A DNA stretch of 64,000 nucleotides, taken from assembly GCF_047971185.1 (NCBI RefSeq), contig NZ_JBKDZH010000052.1, positions 1 through 64,000 of the forward strand. Reading direction: 5' to 3'. This document shows positions 8,672 through 18,009 of this stretch, in pieces (positions within the stretch are counted from its first letter, which is position 1; every line of letters starts with the position of its first letter). Source of the DNA: Kluyvera sp047971185. Its GTDB lineage: Bacteria; Pseudomonadota; Gammaproteobacteria; Enterobacterales; Enterobacteriaceae. A program made the position numbers and the translations under genes. The notes under the pieces were generated by a model. It did not search any database and was not told the origin of the DNA. It saw nothing but the letters and a program-made list of their open reading frames with translations.

Positions 8672-10043
8672 ACGCGAGGCGCGCCTTCGCGTCGCTAATC
8701 GCCTGCGCGACCTGTTTAGGTGAGACGCCGCCTTTTGCCGCACGCTTATCCAGGCACGATTGCAGCGACAGAATCGGGTAAACGTCGTTGCCAATCACCG
8801 CGCTGAATTTTTGCAGATCGGCCAGCGGTAGATCTTCCAGCGGCTTGCCCTGGGCAATGGCTTCCACCACCGCTTCGCCGACGATATGGTGCGCTTCACG
8901 GAACGGCACGCCTTTCGCGACCAGATAATCCGCCAGTTCGGTGGCGTTGGCGTAGCCCTGCTGCGCCGCTTCCTGACAGCGCGGACGTTTAACCTGAATG
9001 CCGTCCAGCACCAGCGCGGCCATATGCAGGCAGTCCAGCCAGGTATCCAGCGCGTCGAACACGCCTTCTTTGTCTTCCTGCATATCTTTGTTGTAGGCCA
9101 GCGGCAGACCTTTGAGGGTCATCATCATGCCGGTCAGCGCGCCCTGCACGCGGCCGCATTTCCCGCGGATCAGCTCCAGCGCGTCCGGGTTTTTCTTCTG
9201 CGGCATCAGGGAAGAGCCTGACGTCACGCGATCGGACAGCTCCACAAAGCCCGCTTCACCGGTATTGAAGAAGATCAGATCTTCGGCGAAGCGCGACAGG
9301 TGCACCATGCCGATAGAAGCGTTGGACAGCAGTTCCAGTACGTGGTCGCGGTCGGAAACGCTGTCCAGGCTGTTGCGGGTCGCGGACGCGAAGCCCAGCC
9401 AGCCCGCCAGCTGTTCACGGTCAATTTCATAGGCGGTACCCGCCAGCGCGCCGCAGCCCAGCGGGCTAACGTCCAGACGTTTCAGGGTATCCTGCAGGCG
9501 GCTTTCATCGCGCGCCAGCATCTCAACGTAGGCCAGGCACCAGTGCGCAAACGTGACCGGCTGCGCCCGTTGCAGGTGGGTATAGCCCGGCATCACCGCG
9601 TCCTGGTTCGCCTGTGCGGTTTCCACCAGCGCGTGTTGCAGCTGACGATTCGCGTCCAGCAGCTCCGCCACGGTGTCTTTGCACCACAGTTTGAGGTCGG
9701 TCGCGACCTGGTCGTTACGGCTACGCCCGGTGTGCAGCTTTTTACCCAGTTGGCCGACCTTATCGATCAGCTTGCCTTCCACCCAGCTATGGATGTCTTC
9801 GGCATCGCTTTCAAGAATCTGCTGCGGATTCGCGCGAACGTCTTCCAGCAGCACGCCCAGCGCCGCTTCTAGCTGGGATTGCTCGTCCGCCGTCAATACG
9901 CCAACCGTCACCAGCGCTTTGGACCAGGCAACGGAGCCAATGATATCCTGCTCCGCCAGGCGATAGTCAAAGCGTAAAGAGTCGTTGAACTGTTTGAACC
10001 GCTGATCCGCTGCCTGAGAAAAACGCCCGCCCCAAAGTGCCAT
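8667..10043 (-). CDS. argH: argininosuccinate lyase
   Basis: Last step of arginine synthesis: splits argininosuccinate into arginine and fumarate. It has 458 residues and belongs to the fumarase/aspartase superfamily. The signature GSSLMPQKKNPD (around residue 280) contains the mobile loop with the catalytic serine, and THLQRAQPV and GRSRNDQV are also visible. It is the last gene of argCBH, separated from argB by about 200 bases that carry a large inverted repeat. Its final codons and stop come from a REP element (LAL then TAG). Confidence 0.97.
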   Translation of the reverse strand: MALWGGRFSQAADQRFKQFNDSLRFDYRLAEQDIIGSVAWSKALVTVGVLTADEQSQLEAALGVLLEDVRANPQQILESDAEDIHSWVEGKLIDKVGQLGKKLHTGRSRNDQVATDLKLWCKDTVAELLDANRQLQHALVETAQANQDAVMPGYTHLQRAQPVTFAHWCLAYVEMLARDESRLQDTLKRLDVSPLGCGALAGTAYEIDREQLAGWLGFASATRNSLDSVSDRDHVLELLSNASIGMVHLSRFAEDLIFFNTGEAGFVELSDRVTSGSSLMPQKKNPDALELIRGKCGRVQGALTGMMMTLKGLPLAYNKDMQEDKEGVFDALDTWLDCLHMAALVLDGIQVKRPRCQEAAQQGYANATELADYLVAKGVPFREAHHIVGEAVVEAIAQGKPLEDLPLADLQKFSAVIGNDVYPILSLQSCLDKRAAKGGVSPKQVAQAISDAKARLAL

Positions 10044-10099
10044 AACATGCTTCCTTAAATTCGTTTATTGATGCTGGATATTATTCAGCCTGAAAACAA

Positions 10100-10231
10100 C
10101 CCTCACCCCGGCCCTCTCCCTGAGGGAGAGGGGGAAAACCGTCAGTTCCCTCGTCCCTGTGGAGAGAGGGAGAACTATACCGGCTCCGGCCAGTCCCCTC
10201 GCCCCTTTGGGGAGAGGGTTAGGGTGAGGGG
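10100..10231. repeat. GC-rich long inverted repeat element between argB and argH (copy 1)
   Basis: About 130 bases bounded by CCCTCACCC and GGGTGAGGG, with internal CCCTCTCCCTGAGGGAGAGGG and CCCCTTTGGGGAGAGGG palindromes. It has no coding potential. A related element lies at 24690-24820. Both look like a dispersed non-autonomous intergenic repeat. This copy sits within the arg operon and could form a strong RNA structure between argB and argH. Confidence 0.8.
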
Positions 10232-10239
10232 AAAATCAC

Positions 10240-11016
10240 TTACGCCAGAATACGCGTGCCAATCGGCGTGCCGTTAAACAGCGCCGGCAGCTGCTCGGCA
10301 TGACGCCAGGAGGCGATATCCACCGGGCGGCCCAGCGTGCGCGCCGCATCCAGCGCTGCGTTCACTTTCACAATCATGCCGTCGGTAATAATCCCCTGCT
10401 CGATCAGCTGCTCCGCCTTCGCTGCGGTCATTTCCGCAATACGCTGGCCTTTACCGTCCAGAATACCGCTCACGTCGGAAAGCAGAATCAGATCCGCGCC
10501 CAGCGTGGCCGCCAGTGCCGTTGCCGCCTGATCCGCGTTAACGTTCATCAGCTGCCCTTCTGCGGTCACGCCGATGGAGCTCACCACCGGCAGGAATCCA
10601 CCTTCCAGCAGCATATTGATAAGCTTAGGCGAGCCCGGCTGCGCCAGACCGACGTGGCCCAGCTCTTCGTCCAGTTTGGTGACGTTAACGCTGTCGCCGT
10701 CGCCGAGGAACAGGCCCACGGAGGCGATATCATGCTTCTTCGCCCATGCCAGCAGCGTTTTGTTGGCGGTGCCCGCCAGCGCGCCGGTGATGATGTCAAT
10801 CTGGTCGGCAGGCGTCACGCGCAGGCCGTTTTTCTTTTTCACCGGCAGGTTGAGCTGCTTCATCAGCTCATCCACTACGCAGCCACCGCCGTGGACAATC
10901 ACCAGCGGGCGTTGATGCGATTCGCGGTAGTTCACCAGCGCGGTAAACAGACGCTCCAGCGCTTCTTCGCTATCCAGCAACACGCCGCCCAGTTTAATAA
11001 TTAAAGGATTCATCAT
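10240..11016 (-). CDS. argB: acetylglutamate kinase
   Basis: Phosphorylates N-acetylglutamate with ATP, the second step of arginine synthesis. The start MMNPLIIKLGG is chosen (258 residues, as E. coli) with an AAGG ribosome site seven bases upstream; a GTG two codons earlier is less likely. The amino-acid kinase fold motifs IKLGG (N-terminal Lys), VHGGG and the LLSDVSGILDGKG nucleotide loop are visible. It follows argC by nine bases. Confidence 0.97.
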   Translation of the reverse strand: MMNPLIIKLGGVLLDSEEALERLFTALVNYRESHQRPLVIVHGGGCVVDELMKQLNLPVKKKNGLRVTPADQIDIITGALAGTANKTLLAWAKKHDIASVGLFLGDGDSVNVTKLDEELGHVGLAQPGSPKLINMLLEGGFLPVVSSIGVTAEGQLMNVNADQAATALAATLGADLILLSDVSGILDGKGQRIAEMTAAKAEQLIEQGIITDGMIVKVNAALDAARTLGRPVDIASWRHAEQLPALFNGTPIGTRILA

Positions 11017-11025
11017 CGTCACACC

Positions 11026-12030
11026 TTAAATAAGAGACTGCGTCTCAGCGAAGCCGAAACGAATATTGGCGCACTGCATTGCCTGTGCGGCGGCGCCTTT
11101 CAATAGGTTATCTTCGGTCGCCACCACGATCAGGTGCTCGCCCTGAACGGCAAAACCGATATCGCAGAACGGCAGGCCGACCACGTTTTTCAGCGCCGGC
11201 ACGCCCTTCTCATATAAACGCACCATCGGCTTGTCGGCGTAGGCCTGCTGCAACGCGTCCGCTACCTGCACATGCGTCACACCCGGCTTCAGGTGGCAGG
11301 TGATGGTTTCCAGAATCCCGCGCGGGAAGTTGCCCAGATGCGGGGTGAAAATCACCTCGGCGCCAAGATGGCTGGCGATTTCCGGCTGATGACGGTGGGT
11401 AAACACACCGTACGGTTGCAGGCTCACTTCGCAGAAGCTGTTGGAGATCGCCGCTTTACGCCCCGCGCCGCTCACGCCACTGGTGGCGTTGATCACCGGC
11501 CACTGATTGAGATCGAGCAGATCACCATCAATCAGCGGTTTTAAGGAAAGCTGTGCCGCCGTAGGGTAGCAGCCCGGCACCGCGATCAGCTGCGCCTCTT
11601 TCAGCGCCTCGGCGCTCCACTCGGCCAGGCCGTAGACCGCCTGCGCCAGCAGCTGCGGGTGCTGATGGGTGAAACCGTAATATTTTTCATAGAAGGCGCC
11701 GTCGTTCACACGGAACGCGCCGGACAGGTCAAACACCACGCAGCCCGCGGCGAGGAACTGCGGCGCCAGATCGTGACTGACTTCGTGGGCGGTGGCGAGG
11801 AACACTACGTCAACGCCTGCGCTGAATTCGCTGATATCGGACATCGGCTGCAGCGGCAGATCGACAATCCCTTTTAACTGTGGATGCAAATCGGAGATTA
11901 ACTTTCCTGCATCATTGCTTTGCGCTGAGACCGTCAAAGCGGTTATGTTCATATGAGGATGGCGATTCACATAGGTCACAAGCTCTGCGCCAGCGTAACC
12001 GCTCGCGCCCACAATCAGCGTATTCAACAT
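11026..12030 (-). CDS. argC: N-acetyl-gamma-glutamyl-phosphate reductase
   Basis: NADPH-dependent reduction of acetylglutamyl phosphate to the semialdehyde, third step of arginine synthesis. It has 334 residues: an N-terminal NADP Rossmann loop (VGASGYAGAELV) and the catalytic cysteine in PGCYPTAAQL (near residue 154). It is the first gene of argCBH, divergent from argE across a shared operator. Confidence 0.97.
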   Translation of the reverse strand: MLNTLIVGASGYAGAELVTYVNRHPHMNITALTVSAQSNDAGKLISDLHPQLKGIVDLPLQPMSDISEFSAGVDVVFLATAHEVSHDLAPQFLAAGCVVFDLSGAFRVNDGAFYEKYYGFTHQHPQLLAQAVYGLAEWSAEALKEAQLIAVPGCYPTAAQLSLKPLIDGDLLDLNQWPVINATSGVSGAGRKAAISNSFCEVSLQPYGVFTHRHQPEIASHLGAEVIFTPHLGNFPRGILETITCHLKPGVTHVQVADALQQAYADKPMVRLYEKGVPALKNVVGLPFCDIGFAVQGEHLIVVATEDNLLKGAAAQAMQCANIRFGFAETQSLI

Positions 12031-12118
12031 CGGGGCCGTTTACCTTCTTATGTCTGTTTGCCTGATTAAGCGTCGTCACTTCACCCTACCGTTGGTGGGT
12101 TTTCTTACGCCTAATGAT

Positions 12119-12157
12119 AATGTATTTTTATTCACAAATACTGCATGAATATTGATA
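12119..12157. promoter_or_regulatory. tandem ARG boxes (ArgR operator) between argC and argE
   Basis: Two 18-base ARG-box-like palindromes lie in the divergent argC/argE spacer. Box 1 (12119-12136, AATGTATTTTTATTCACA) and box 2 (12140-12157, ACTGCATGAATATTGATA) are 3 bases apart, the spacing normal for ArgR hexamer binding. Arginine-bound ArgR would repress both directions, as in the E. coli argECBH bipolar operon. Confidence 0.85.
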
Positions 12158-12183
12158 CTATCACGACCCGAGGTGTGTCAACA

Positions 12184-13335
12184 ATGAAAAACAATTTACC
12201 ACCATTTATCGAGATTTACCGTGCGTTGATCGCCACCCCGTCCATCAGCGCAACCGAGCAAGCGCTCGATCAGAGTAATGCGTCTTTAATCACTCTGCTA
12301 GCCGACTGGTTCGCCTCTCTTGGCTTCAACGTCGAGGTGCAGCCGGTCCCGGGCACGCGCAATAAATTCAACCTGCTGGCCAGCACCGGACACGGCGCGG
12401 GCGGACTATTGCTTGCCGGTCACACCGATACCGTGCCGTTCGACGACGGCCGCTGGACCCGCGACCCGTTTACCCTCACCGAGCACGACAACAAGCTCTA
12501 CGGGCTGGGCACCGCCGACATGAAAGGCTTCTTTGCGTTTATTCTCGACGCGCTGCGTGATGTGGACGTGACACAGCTTAAAAAGCCGCTCTATATTCTG
12601 GCGACGGCGGACGAAGAGACCAGCATGGCGGGCGCCCGCTACTTCTCAGAATCCACCGATCTGCGCCCGGACTGCGCCATCATCGGCGAGCCGACCTCGC
12701 TACAGCCGGTGCGCGCGCATAAAGGCCACATGTCCAACGCCATTCGGGTGATGGGCCAGTCCGGCCACTCCAGCGACCCGGCGCGCGGCGTGAACGCCAT
12801 TGAAATTATGCATGACGCCATCGGGCGGGTGATGCAACTGCGCGACTCGCTGAAAGAACGCTATCACTACGATGCGTTTACCGTCCCCTACCCGACGCTG
12901 AACCTCGGCAGCCTTCACGGCGGCGATGCCTCTAACCGTATTTGCGCCTGCTGCGAGCTGCATATGGATATCCGCCCGCTGCCGGGCATGACGCTGAACG
13001 ATCTCAACGGCCTGCTGGAGGAAGCGCTGGAGCCGGTGAGCGCGCAGTGGCCGGGCCGCCTGACGGTCAGCGAGCTGCACGCGCCGATTCCGGGCTACGA
13101 ATGCCCGCCGGACCACCAGCTGGTCGAGGTGCTGGAAAAACTGCTCGGCACCAAAACCGAGGTGGTGAACTACTGTACCGAAGCGCCGTTTATTCAAACC
13201 CTGTGCCCGACCATCGTCTTAGGCCCCGGCTCCATTAACCAGGCGCACCAGCCGGATGAGTATCTGGAAACCCGCTTTATCAAACCGACCCGCGAGCTGA
13301 TTACCCAGGTGGTGCATCACTTCTGCTGGCATTAA
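12184..13335 (+). CDS. argE: acetylornithine deacetylase
   Basis: Zinc hydrolase releasing ornithine from N-acetylornithine. M20 family, 383 residues from the ATG at 12184, which is preceded by GAGGTG and matches the E. coli start; an in-frame ATG 13 codons upstream lies inside the ARG boxes and is unlikely. Metal and catalytic motifs: LAGHTDTVPFD, GTADMKG, ADEETSMAGA and GEPTS. The dimerisation (lid) domain is at about residues 180-290. Divergent from argCBH. Confidence 0.97.
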   Translation: MKNNLPPFIEIYRALIATPSISATEQALDQSNASLITLLADWFASLGFNVEVQPVPGTRNKFNLLASTGHGAGGLLLAGHTDTVPFDDGRWTRDPFTLTEHDNKLYGLGTADMKGFFAFILDALRDVDVTQLKKPLYILATADEETSMAGARYFSESTDLRPDCAIIGEPTSLQPVRAHKGHMSNAIRVMGQSGHSSDPARGVNAIEIMHDAIGRVMQLRDSLKERYHYDAFTVPYPTLNLGSLHGGDASNRICACCELHMDIRPLPGMTLNDLNGLLEEALEPVSAQWPGRLTVSELHAPIPGYECPPDHQLVEVLEKLLGTKTEVVNYCTEAPFIQTLCPTIVLGPGSINQAHQPDEYLETRFIKPTRELITQVVHHFCWH

Positions 13336-13341
13336 TGTGTT

Positions 13342-13414
13342 CTGCCCGGTGGCGCTACGCTTACCGGGCCTACCTCCGCCTGTAGGCCGGATACGCGCAG
13401 CGCCATCCGGCATC
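13342..13414. repeat. REP pair downstream of argE
   Basis: TGCCCGGTGGCGCTACGCTTACCGGGCCTAC followed by GTAGGCCGGATACGCGCAGCGCCATCCGGCATC forms two REP units in the argE-ppc gap. The rest of the gap (13415-13636) holds the ppc promoter region, which has no other structure I can name. Confidence 0.85.
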
Positions 13415-13636
13415 TCAAACCCGCGATCGCCTTCACATTTTCATAAGCATTTCTTATCTGGCACGAAGCGAATTAACTTTCGTAAATTGTCGCGATTTAT
13501 TCGTTTGCTGAAGCGATTTCGCAGCAATTGACGTAAGGGGTTTTACGTGGCTTTATAAAAGAGGTGTCTTTATCCCGCCCTTACGTTCCAAAGGCTGGGA
13601 TATAACAAAATAAAATGAGATGGGGTGTCTGGGTTA

Positions 13637-16288
13637 ATGAACGAACAATATTCCGCGTTGCGTAGTAATGTCAGTATGCTCGGTAAAGTGCTAGGCGATA
13701 CCATTAAGGATGCGCTTGGCGAGAACATTCTTGACCGTGTAGAAACGATCCGCAAATTGTCCAAGTCCTCACGCGCGGGCAACGAAGCTAACCGCCAGGA
13801 GCTGCTCACCACGCTGCAGAACCTGTCCAACGATGAACTGCTGCCGGTCGCCCGCGCGTTCAGCCAGTTCCTGAACCTGGCCAACACCGCCGAGCAGTAC
13901 CACAGCATTTCGCCGAAAGGCGAAGCGGCAAGCAACCCGGAAGTGATTGCCCGTACCCTGCGTAAACTCAAAGACCAACCCGATCTCAACGAAACTACGA
14001 TTAAAAAAGCCGTTGAATCGCTGTCGCTGGAACTGGTGCTGACCGCGCACCCGACAGAAATCACCCGTCGTACGCTGATCCACAAGATGGGCGAAATCAA
14101 CAACTGCCTGAAACAGCTCGATAATAACGATATTGCCGACTACGAACGCAATCAGGTGATGCGCCGTCTGCGCCAGCTGATCGCCCAGTCCTGGCATACC
14201 GACGAAATTCGTAAACATCGCCCAAGCCCGGTTGACGAAGCCAAATGGGGCTTTGCGGTGGTGGAAAACAGCCTGTGGGAAGGCGTGCCAAACTACCTGC
14301 GCGAGCTGAACGAACAGCTTGAAGCGAATCTGGGCTACCGCCTGCCGGTGGATTTCGTGCCGGTACGCTTCACCTCCTGGATGGGCGGCGACCGCGACGG
14401 CAACCCGAACGTCACCGCCGAAATTACCCGCCACGTGCTGCTGCTGAGCCGCTGGAAAGCGACCGATCTGTTCCTGAAAGATATTCAGGTCCTGATTTCT
14501 GAACTGTCGATGGTGGAATGCACCGACGAGCTGCGCGAGCTGGTTGGCGAAGCGGGCGCAACCGAACCGTACCGCTATCTGATGAAAAACCTGCGCAGTC
14601 AGCTAATGGCCACCCAGGCCTGGCTGGAAGCGCGCCTGAAAGGCCAGCGTCTGCCGAAACCTGCCGGTCTGATTAGCCAGAACGAGCAGCTGTGGGAGCC
14701 GCTGTACGCCTGTTATAAATCACTTCAGGCCTGCGGCATGGGCATTATCGCCAACGGCGAGCTGCTCGATACGCTGCGCCGCGTGAAGTGTTTCGGCGTG
14801 CCGCTGGTGCGCATTGACGTGCGCCAGGAAAGTACCCGTCATACCGAAGCGCTGGGCGAGCTGACCCGCTACCTGGGCATCGGCGATTACGAAAGCTGGT
14901 CAGAAGCCGACAAACAGGCCTTCCTGATCCGCGAACTGAACTCCAAGCGTCCGCTTCTCCCGCGCAGCTGGGAGCCGAGCAACGATACCCGTGAAGTCCT
15001 CAACACCTGTAAAGCGATCGTCGACGCACCGGTCGGTTCCGTCGCCGCTTACGTTATCTCAATGGCGAAAACGCCGTCCGACGTGCTGGCGGTACACCTG
15101 CTGCTGAAAGAAGCGGGCATTACCTTCGCGCTGCCGGTCGCGCCGCTGTTTGAAACGCTGGACGACCTGAACAACGCCGACGACGTGATGACCCAACTGC
15201 TCAGCATTGACTGGTATCGCGGCTTTATCCAGGGCAAACAGATGGTGATGATTGGCTATTCTGACTCCGCGAAAGATGCGGGCGTCATGGCCGCGTCCTG
15301 GGCGCAGTACCAGGCGCAGGACGCGCTGATCAAAACCTGTGAAAAAGCCGGCATTGAGCTGACGCTGTTCCACGGCCGTGGCGGTTCTATCGGCCGCGGC
15401 GGCGCACCGGCCCACGCAGCGCTGCTTTCTCAGCCTCCGGGCAGCCTGAAAGGCGGCCTGCGCGTGACCGAACAGGGCGAGATGATCCGCTTCAAATACG
15501 GTCTGCCGGAAGTGACCGTCAGCAGCCTGTCGCTGTACACCAGCGCCATTCTGGAAGCGAACCTGCTGCCGCCGCCGGAGCCGAAAGAAGAGTGGCGCGG
15601 CATCATGGACGAGCTGTCGGATATCTCCTGCGAGATGTATCGCGGCTACGTGCGTGAAAACAAAGATTTCGTGCCGTACTTCCGTTCCGCCACGCCGGAG
15701 CAGGAGCTGGGCAAACTGCCGCTGGGTTCGCGTCCGGCTAAACGTCGCCCGACCGGCGGCGTGGAGTCGCTGCGCGCCATCCCGTGGATCTTCGCCTGGA
15801 CGCAGAACCGTCTGATGCTGCCCGCCTGGCTGGGCGCCGGCGCGGCGCTACAAAAAGTGGTGGAAGACGGTAAGCAGAGCAAGCTGGAAACCATGTGCCG
15901 CGACTGGCCGTTCTTCTCTACCCGTCTGGGCATGCTGGAGATGGTCTACGCGAAGGCCGACCTGTGGCTGGCGGAATATTACGACCAGCGCCTGGTGAAA
16001 CCGGAGCTGTGGGCGCTGGGTACCGAACTGCGCGAGCTGCTGGAAGCCGACATCAAAGTGGTGCTGGATATCGCGAACGACGCGCACCTGATGGCCGACC
16101 TGCCGTGGATCGCCGAGTCCATCCAACTGCGTAACATCTACACCGACCCGCTGAACGTGCTCCAGGCTGAACTGCTGCACCGTTCGCGTAAAGCGGAAGA
16201 GGAAGGCCAGGAGCCGGATCCTAACGTCGAGCAGGCGCTGATGGTTACCATTGCCGGCGTCGCGGCGGGTATGCGTAACACCGGTTAA
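13637..16288 (+). CDS. ppc: phosphoenolpyruvate carboxylase
   Basis: Anaplerotic enzyme making oxaloacetate from PEP and bicarbonate, activated by acetyl-CoA and fructose bisphosphate and inhibited by aspartate. The start MNEQYSALRSN matches E. coli and gives 883 residues; an in-frame start four codons earlier is ignored. Catalytic motifs seen: VLTAHPTEI (His near 138), MGGDRDGNPNV, GYSDSAKDAG and the mobile loop FHGRGGSIGRGGAP. The C terminus MRNTG, part of the aspartate/active-site region, is intact. A strong terminator follows. Confidence 0.98.
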   Translation: MNEQYSALRSNVSMLGKVLGDTIKDALGENILDRVETIRKLSKSSRAGNEANRQELLTTLQNLSNDELLPVARAFSQFLNLANTAEQYHSISPKGEAASNPEVIARTLRKLKDQPDLNETTIKKAVESLSLELVLTAHPTEITRRTLIHKMGEINNCLKQLDNNDIADYERNQVMRRLRQLIAQSWHTDEIRKHRPSPVDEAKWGFAVVENSLWEGVPNYLRELNEQLEANLGYRLPVDFVPVRFTSWMGGDRDGNPNVTAEITRHVLLLSRWKATDLFLKDIQVLISELSMVECTDELRELVGEAGATEPYRYLMKNLRSQLMATQAWLEARLKGQRLPKPAGLISQNEQLWEPLYACYKSLQACGMGIIANGELLDTLRRVKCFGVPLVRIDVRQESTRHTEALGELTRYLGIGDYESWSEADKQAFLIRELNSKRPLLPRSWEPSNDTREVLNTCKAIVDAPVGSVAAYVISMAKTPSDVLAVHLLLKEAGITFALPVAPLFETLDDLNNADDVMTQLLSIDWYRGFIQGKQMVMIGYSDSAKDAGVMAASWAQYQAQDALIKTCEKAGIELTLFHGRGGSIGRGGAPAHAALLSQPPGSLKGGLRVTEQGEMIRFKYGLPEVTVSSLSLYTSAILEANLLPPPEPKEEWRGIMDELSDISCEMYRGYVRENKDFVPYFRSATPEQELGKLPLGSRPAKRRPTGGVESLRAIPWIFAWTQNRLMLPAWLGAGAALQKVVEDGKQSKLETMCRDWPFFSTRLGMLEMVYAKADLWLAEYYDQRLVKPELWALGTELRELLEADIKVVLDIANDAHLMADLPWIAESIQLRNIYTDPLNVLQAELLHRSRKAEEEGQEPDPNVEQALMVTIAGVAAGMRNTG

Positions 16289-16310
16289 TTCATCGGGACG
16301 CTGACATCCC

Positions 16311-16340
16311 AAAAGGCCACATTCTTTGTGGCCTTTTTTT
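16311..16340 (+). terminator. Rho-independent terminator of ppc
   Basis: AAAAGGCCACATTCTTTGTGGCC followed by TTTTTTT, 22 bases after the ppc stop. Confidence 0.9.
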
Positions 16341-16388
16341 ATGCCCTCAGTTAAGGTCTCTTTGTTGTTCATCACGACAGGGAGCCTC

Positions 16389-17237
16389 ATGTTTTTCGAC
16401 ATCAACCCACTGCTTTCGCGCATTGCCTCCGGCACCACCCCGCTGCAAAAAATCGGGTTTGCCGGAAATCATACGCCCATTCCCGACATGGCTTTCCAGG
16501 TCGATTTCCCGCGCCTGGAGATCCTGCTGGAAGGGCAGCTCGCCGACGCCGGGCTGGGTGATGACGATACGCCCATGCAGGCGCTGGATGCGCTGTACGT
16601 CCCCGCGGGCGGCTGGAATTACCCGCACTGGCTGGAACCCGCCACCACGCTGAGCATTCTGTTCGGCAAGCAGCAGCTGGGGTTTAGCGTCCAGCAGTGG
16701 GATGGCCTCCGCCTGACGAATCTGGCGAAACAGCACGTCGCCCGTCGCGGGCCGCGCGTCGGCTCGTTCCTACTGCAAACCATGAGCGAAATCCAGATGC
16801 AGCCGCAGGAGCAGCAAACCGCGCGGCTGATTGCCACCAGCCTTATCAGCCACTGCGCCGACCTGCTAAGCAGCCAGATCCAGACCGCTTCACGCAGCCA
16901 GGCGCTGTTCGACGCCATTCGTGAATATATCGACGCCCACTTCGCCGAACCGCTCACCCGCGAATCGGTGGCGCAGGCGTTCTACATTTCGCCAAACTAC
17001 CTTTCGCACCTGTTCCAGAAAAGCGGCATTATGGGGTTTAATGAATACCTCAACCACACCCGTCTGGAGCACGCCAGACGGCTGTTGAAGGGCTATGACC
17101 TGAAGGTTAAAGAGATCGCCCACGCCTGTGGCTTTGTCGACAGCAACTACTTCTGCCGCCTGTTTCGCAAAAACACCGCGCGCTCGCCGTCAGAGTACCG
17201 TCGCCAGTACCACAGCCAGCTGACTACGGCAGAATAA
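16389..17237 (+). CDS. yijO: AraC-family transcriptional regulator YijO
   Basis: The 282-residue protein starts at the ATG preceded by AGGAG (MFFDINPLLSRIA, as in E. coli YijO); an upstream in-frame start inside the ppc terminator is rejected. The C-terminal third (about residues 180-282) is a two-HTH AraC DNA-binding domain (SPNYLSHLFQKSGIMGFNEY, then FVDSNYFCRLFRKNTARSPSEYRR). The N-terminal ligand domain has no known inducer. Its 3' end overlaps the convergent frwD by 14 bases, and in E. coli it also sits next to the frw cluster, so a link to frw control is possible but unproven. Confidence 0.93.
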   Translation: MFFDINPLLSRIASGTTPLQKIGFAGNHTPIPDMAFQVDFPRLEILLEGQLADAGLGDDDTPMQALDALYVPAGGWNYPHWLEPATTLSILFGKQQLGFSVQQWDGLRLTNLAKQHVARRGPRVGSFLLQTMSEIQMQPQEQQTARLIATSLISHCADLLSSQIQTASRSQALFDAIREYIDAHFAEPLTRESVAQAFYISPNYLSHLFQKSGIMGFNEYLNHTRLEHARRLLKGYDLKVKEIAHACGFVDSNYFCRLFRKNTARSPSEYRRQYHSQLTTAE

Positions 17238-17580
17238 TATGCGTATGCTGCGGGGCGGAAAGCAGCTTACGCACCGCGCTCATCACCTTCTGCGGCTCGC
17301 GTAGAAAGGCGCTGATACCCGATTGCACATAGCGTCTTTGGATAAAGCGATCGCCGCCGTTCAGCTCAATATCGGTAATCAGCAGCACCGCATCGGCGCG
17401 GCGGATGTCCTCTTCCGTGAGCGCGTTTTCAATGCCCAGCGCGCCCTGGGTTTCTATTTTGATGGTCCATTTTTCCTGCTGACAGAGTTTTTCCAGACGT
17501 TCCGCCGCCATATAGGTATGGGCCACGCCGCTTACGCAGGCGGTTACCGCCACTAACAATCGTCCGCTCGTTGCCGTCAT
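17224..17580 (-). CDS. frwD: fructose-like PTS enzyme IIB FrwD
   Basis: Cytoplasmic EIIB domain of the fructose family. The phosphorylated cysteine is in VTACVSGVAHTYMA (Cys15). The ATG at 17580 is preceded by GAGGGG, and gives 118 residues; an upstream in-frame start would overlap the inter-gene hairpin. It is a second EIIB besides frwB in the same cluster. In E. coli pflD and pflC lie between frwB and frwD; here the genes are adjacent. Confidence 0.9.
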   Translation of the reverse strand: MTATSGRLLVAVTACVSGVAHTYMAAERLEKLCQQEKWTIKIETQGALGIENALTEEDIRRADAVLLITDIELNGGDRFIQRRYVQSGISAFLREPQKVMSAVRKLLSAPQHTHIILP

Positions 17581-17606
17581 CGTCCCCTCCTTGCAGAAAA
17601 CAAACG

Positions 17607-17643
17607 CTGGCGGGCGCAAAAACTTTTTCGCGCCCGCCAGTCT
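17607..17643 (-). repeat. perfect stem-loop between frwB and frwD
   Basis: CTGGCGGGCGC(A/G)AAAA arms flank a very short loop in the 91-base gap between frwB and frwD, where E. coli has pflDC. On the minus strand it is followed by GTTTGTTTTC, so it may act as a weak terminator or an RNA stabiliser that lowers frwD expression. The function is inferred. Confidence 0.6.
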
Positions 17644-17671
17644 GTAAGTACCTATAATATCGAGATAATGC

Positions 17672-17992
17672 TTATGCGCTCTGCGCTAAGTGTGCCTCGA
17701 TTTTATTCATAATAGCGTCGGCGCGTTTTACTGCATCGCTAATATTGACGCGTACAATGGTTTTCCCGGTGAAGCGCTCTTCAAATTTAATGCCGATGTC
17801 TTTGGTCAGAATGACCATATCCGCTGCCGCGACGTCGCTGGCGGTCAGCTCATTTTCCTGACCAATCGACCCCTGCGTTTCTACCTTCACGTTCCAGCCT
17901 TTGGATTTGGCCGCGCTTTCCAGCGCTTCCGCGGCCATGTAGGTGTGTGCTACGCCGGAAGGACAGGCCGTTACCGCAATAATATTGGTCAT
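17672..17992 (-). CDS. frwB: fructose-like PTS enzyme IIB FrwB
   Basis: A 106-residue EIIB of the fructose/mannitol PTS family. The phosphocysteine is Cys10 in VTACPSGVAHTYMAAEALE. It accepts phosphate from an EIIA (such as the C-terminal domain of the neighbouring PtsA) and passes it to sugar bound by FrwC. It is 17 bases downstream of frwC in the same operon. The substrate is unknown. Confidence 0.94.
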   Translation of the reverse strand: MTNIIAVTACPSGVAHTYMAAEALESAAKSKGWNVKVETQGSIGQENELTASDVAAADMVILTKDIGIKFEERFTGKTIVRVNISDAVKRADAIMNKIEAHLAQSA

Positions 17993-18009
17993 AATCTCTA
18001 CCTTCTCAA

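Noticed and set aside
12145..12183. A longer N terminus for ArgE
   Set aside because: The upstream ATG lies within the ARG operator and lacks a ribosome site; the ATG at 12184 has GAGGTG and matches the E. coli protein start.
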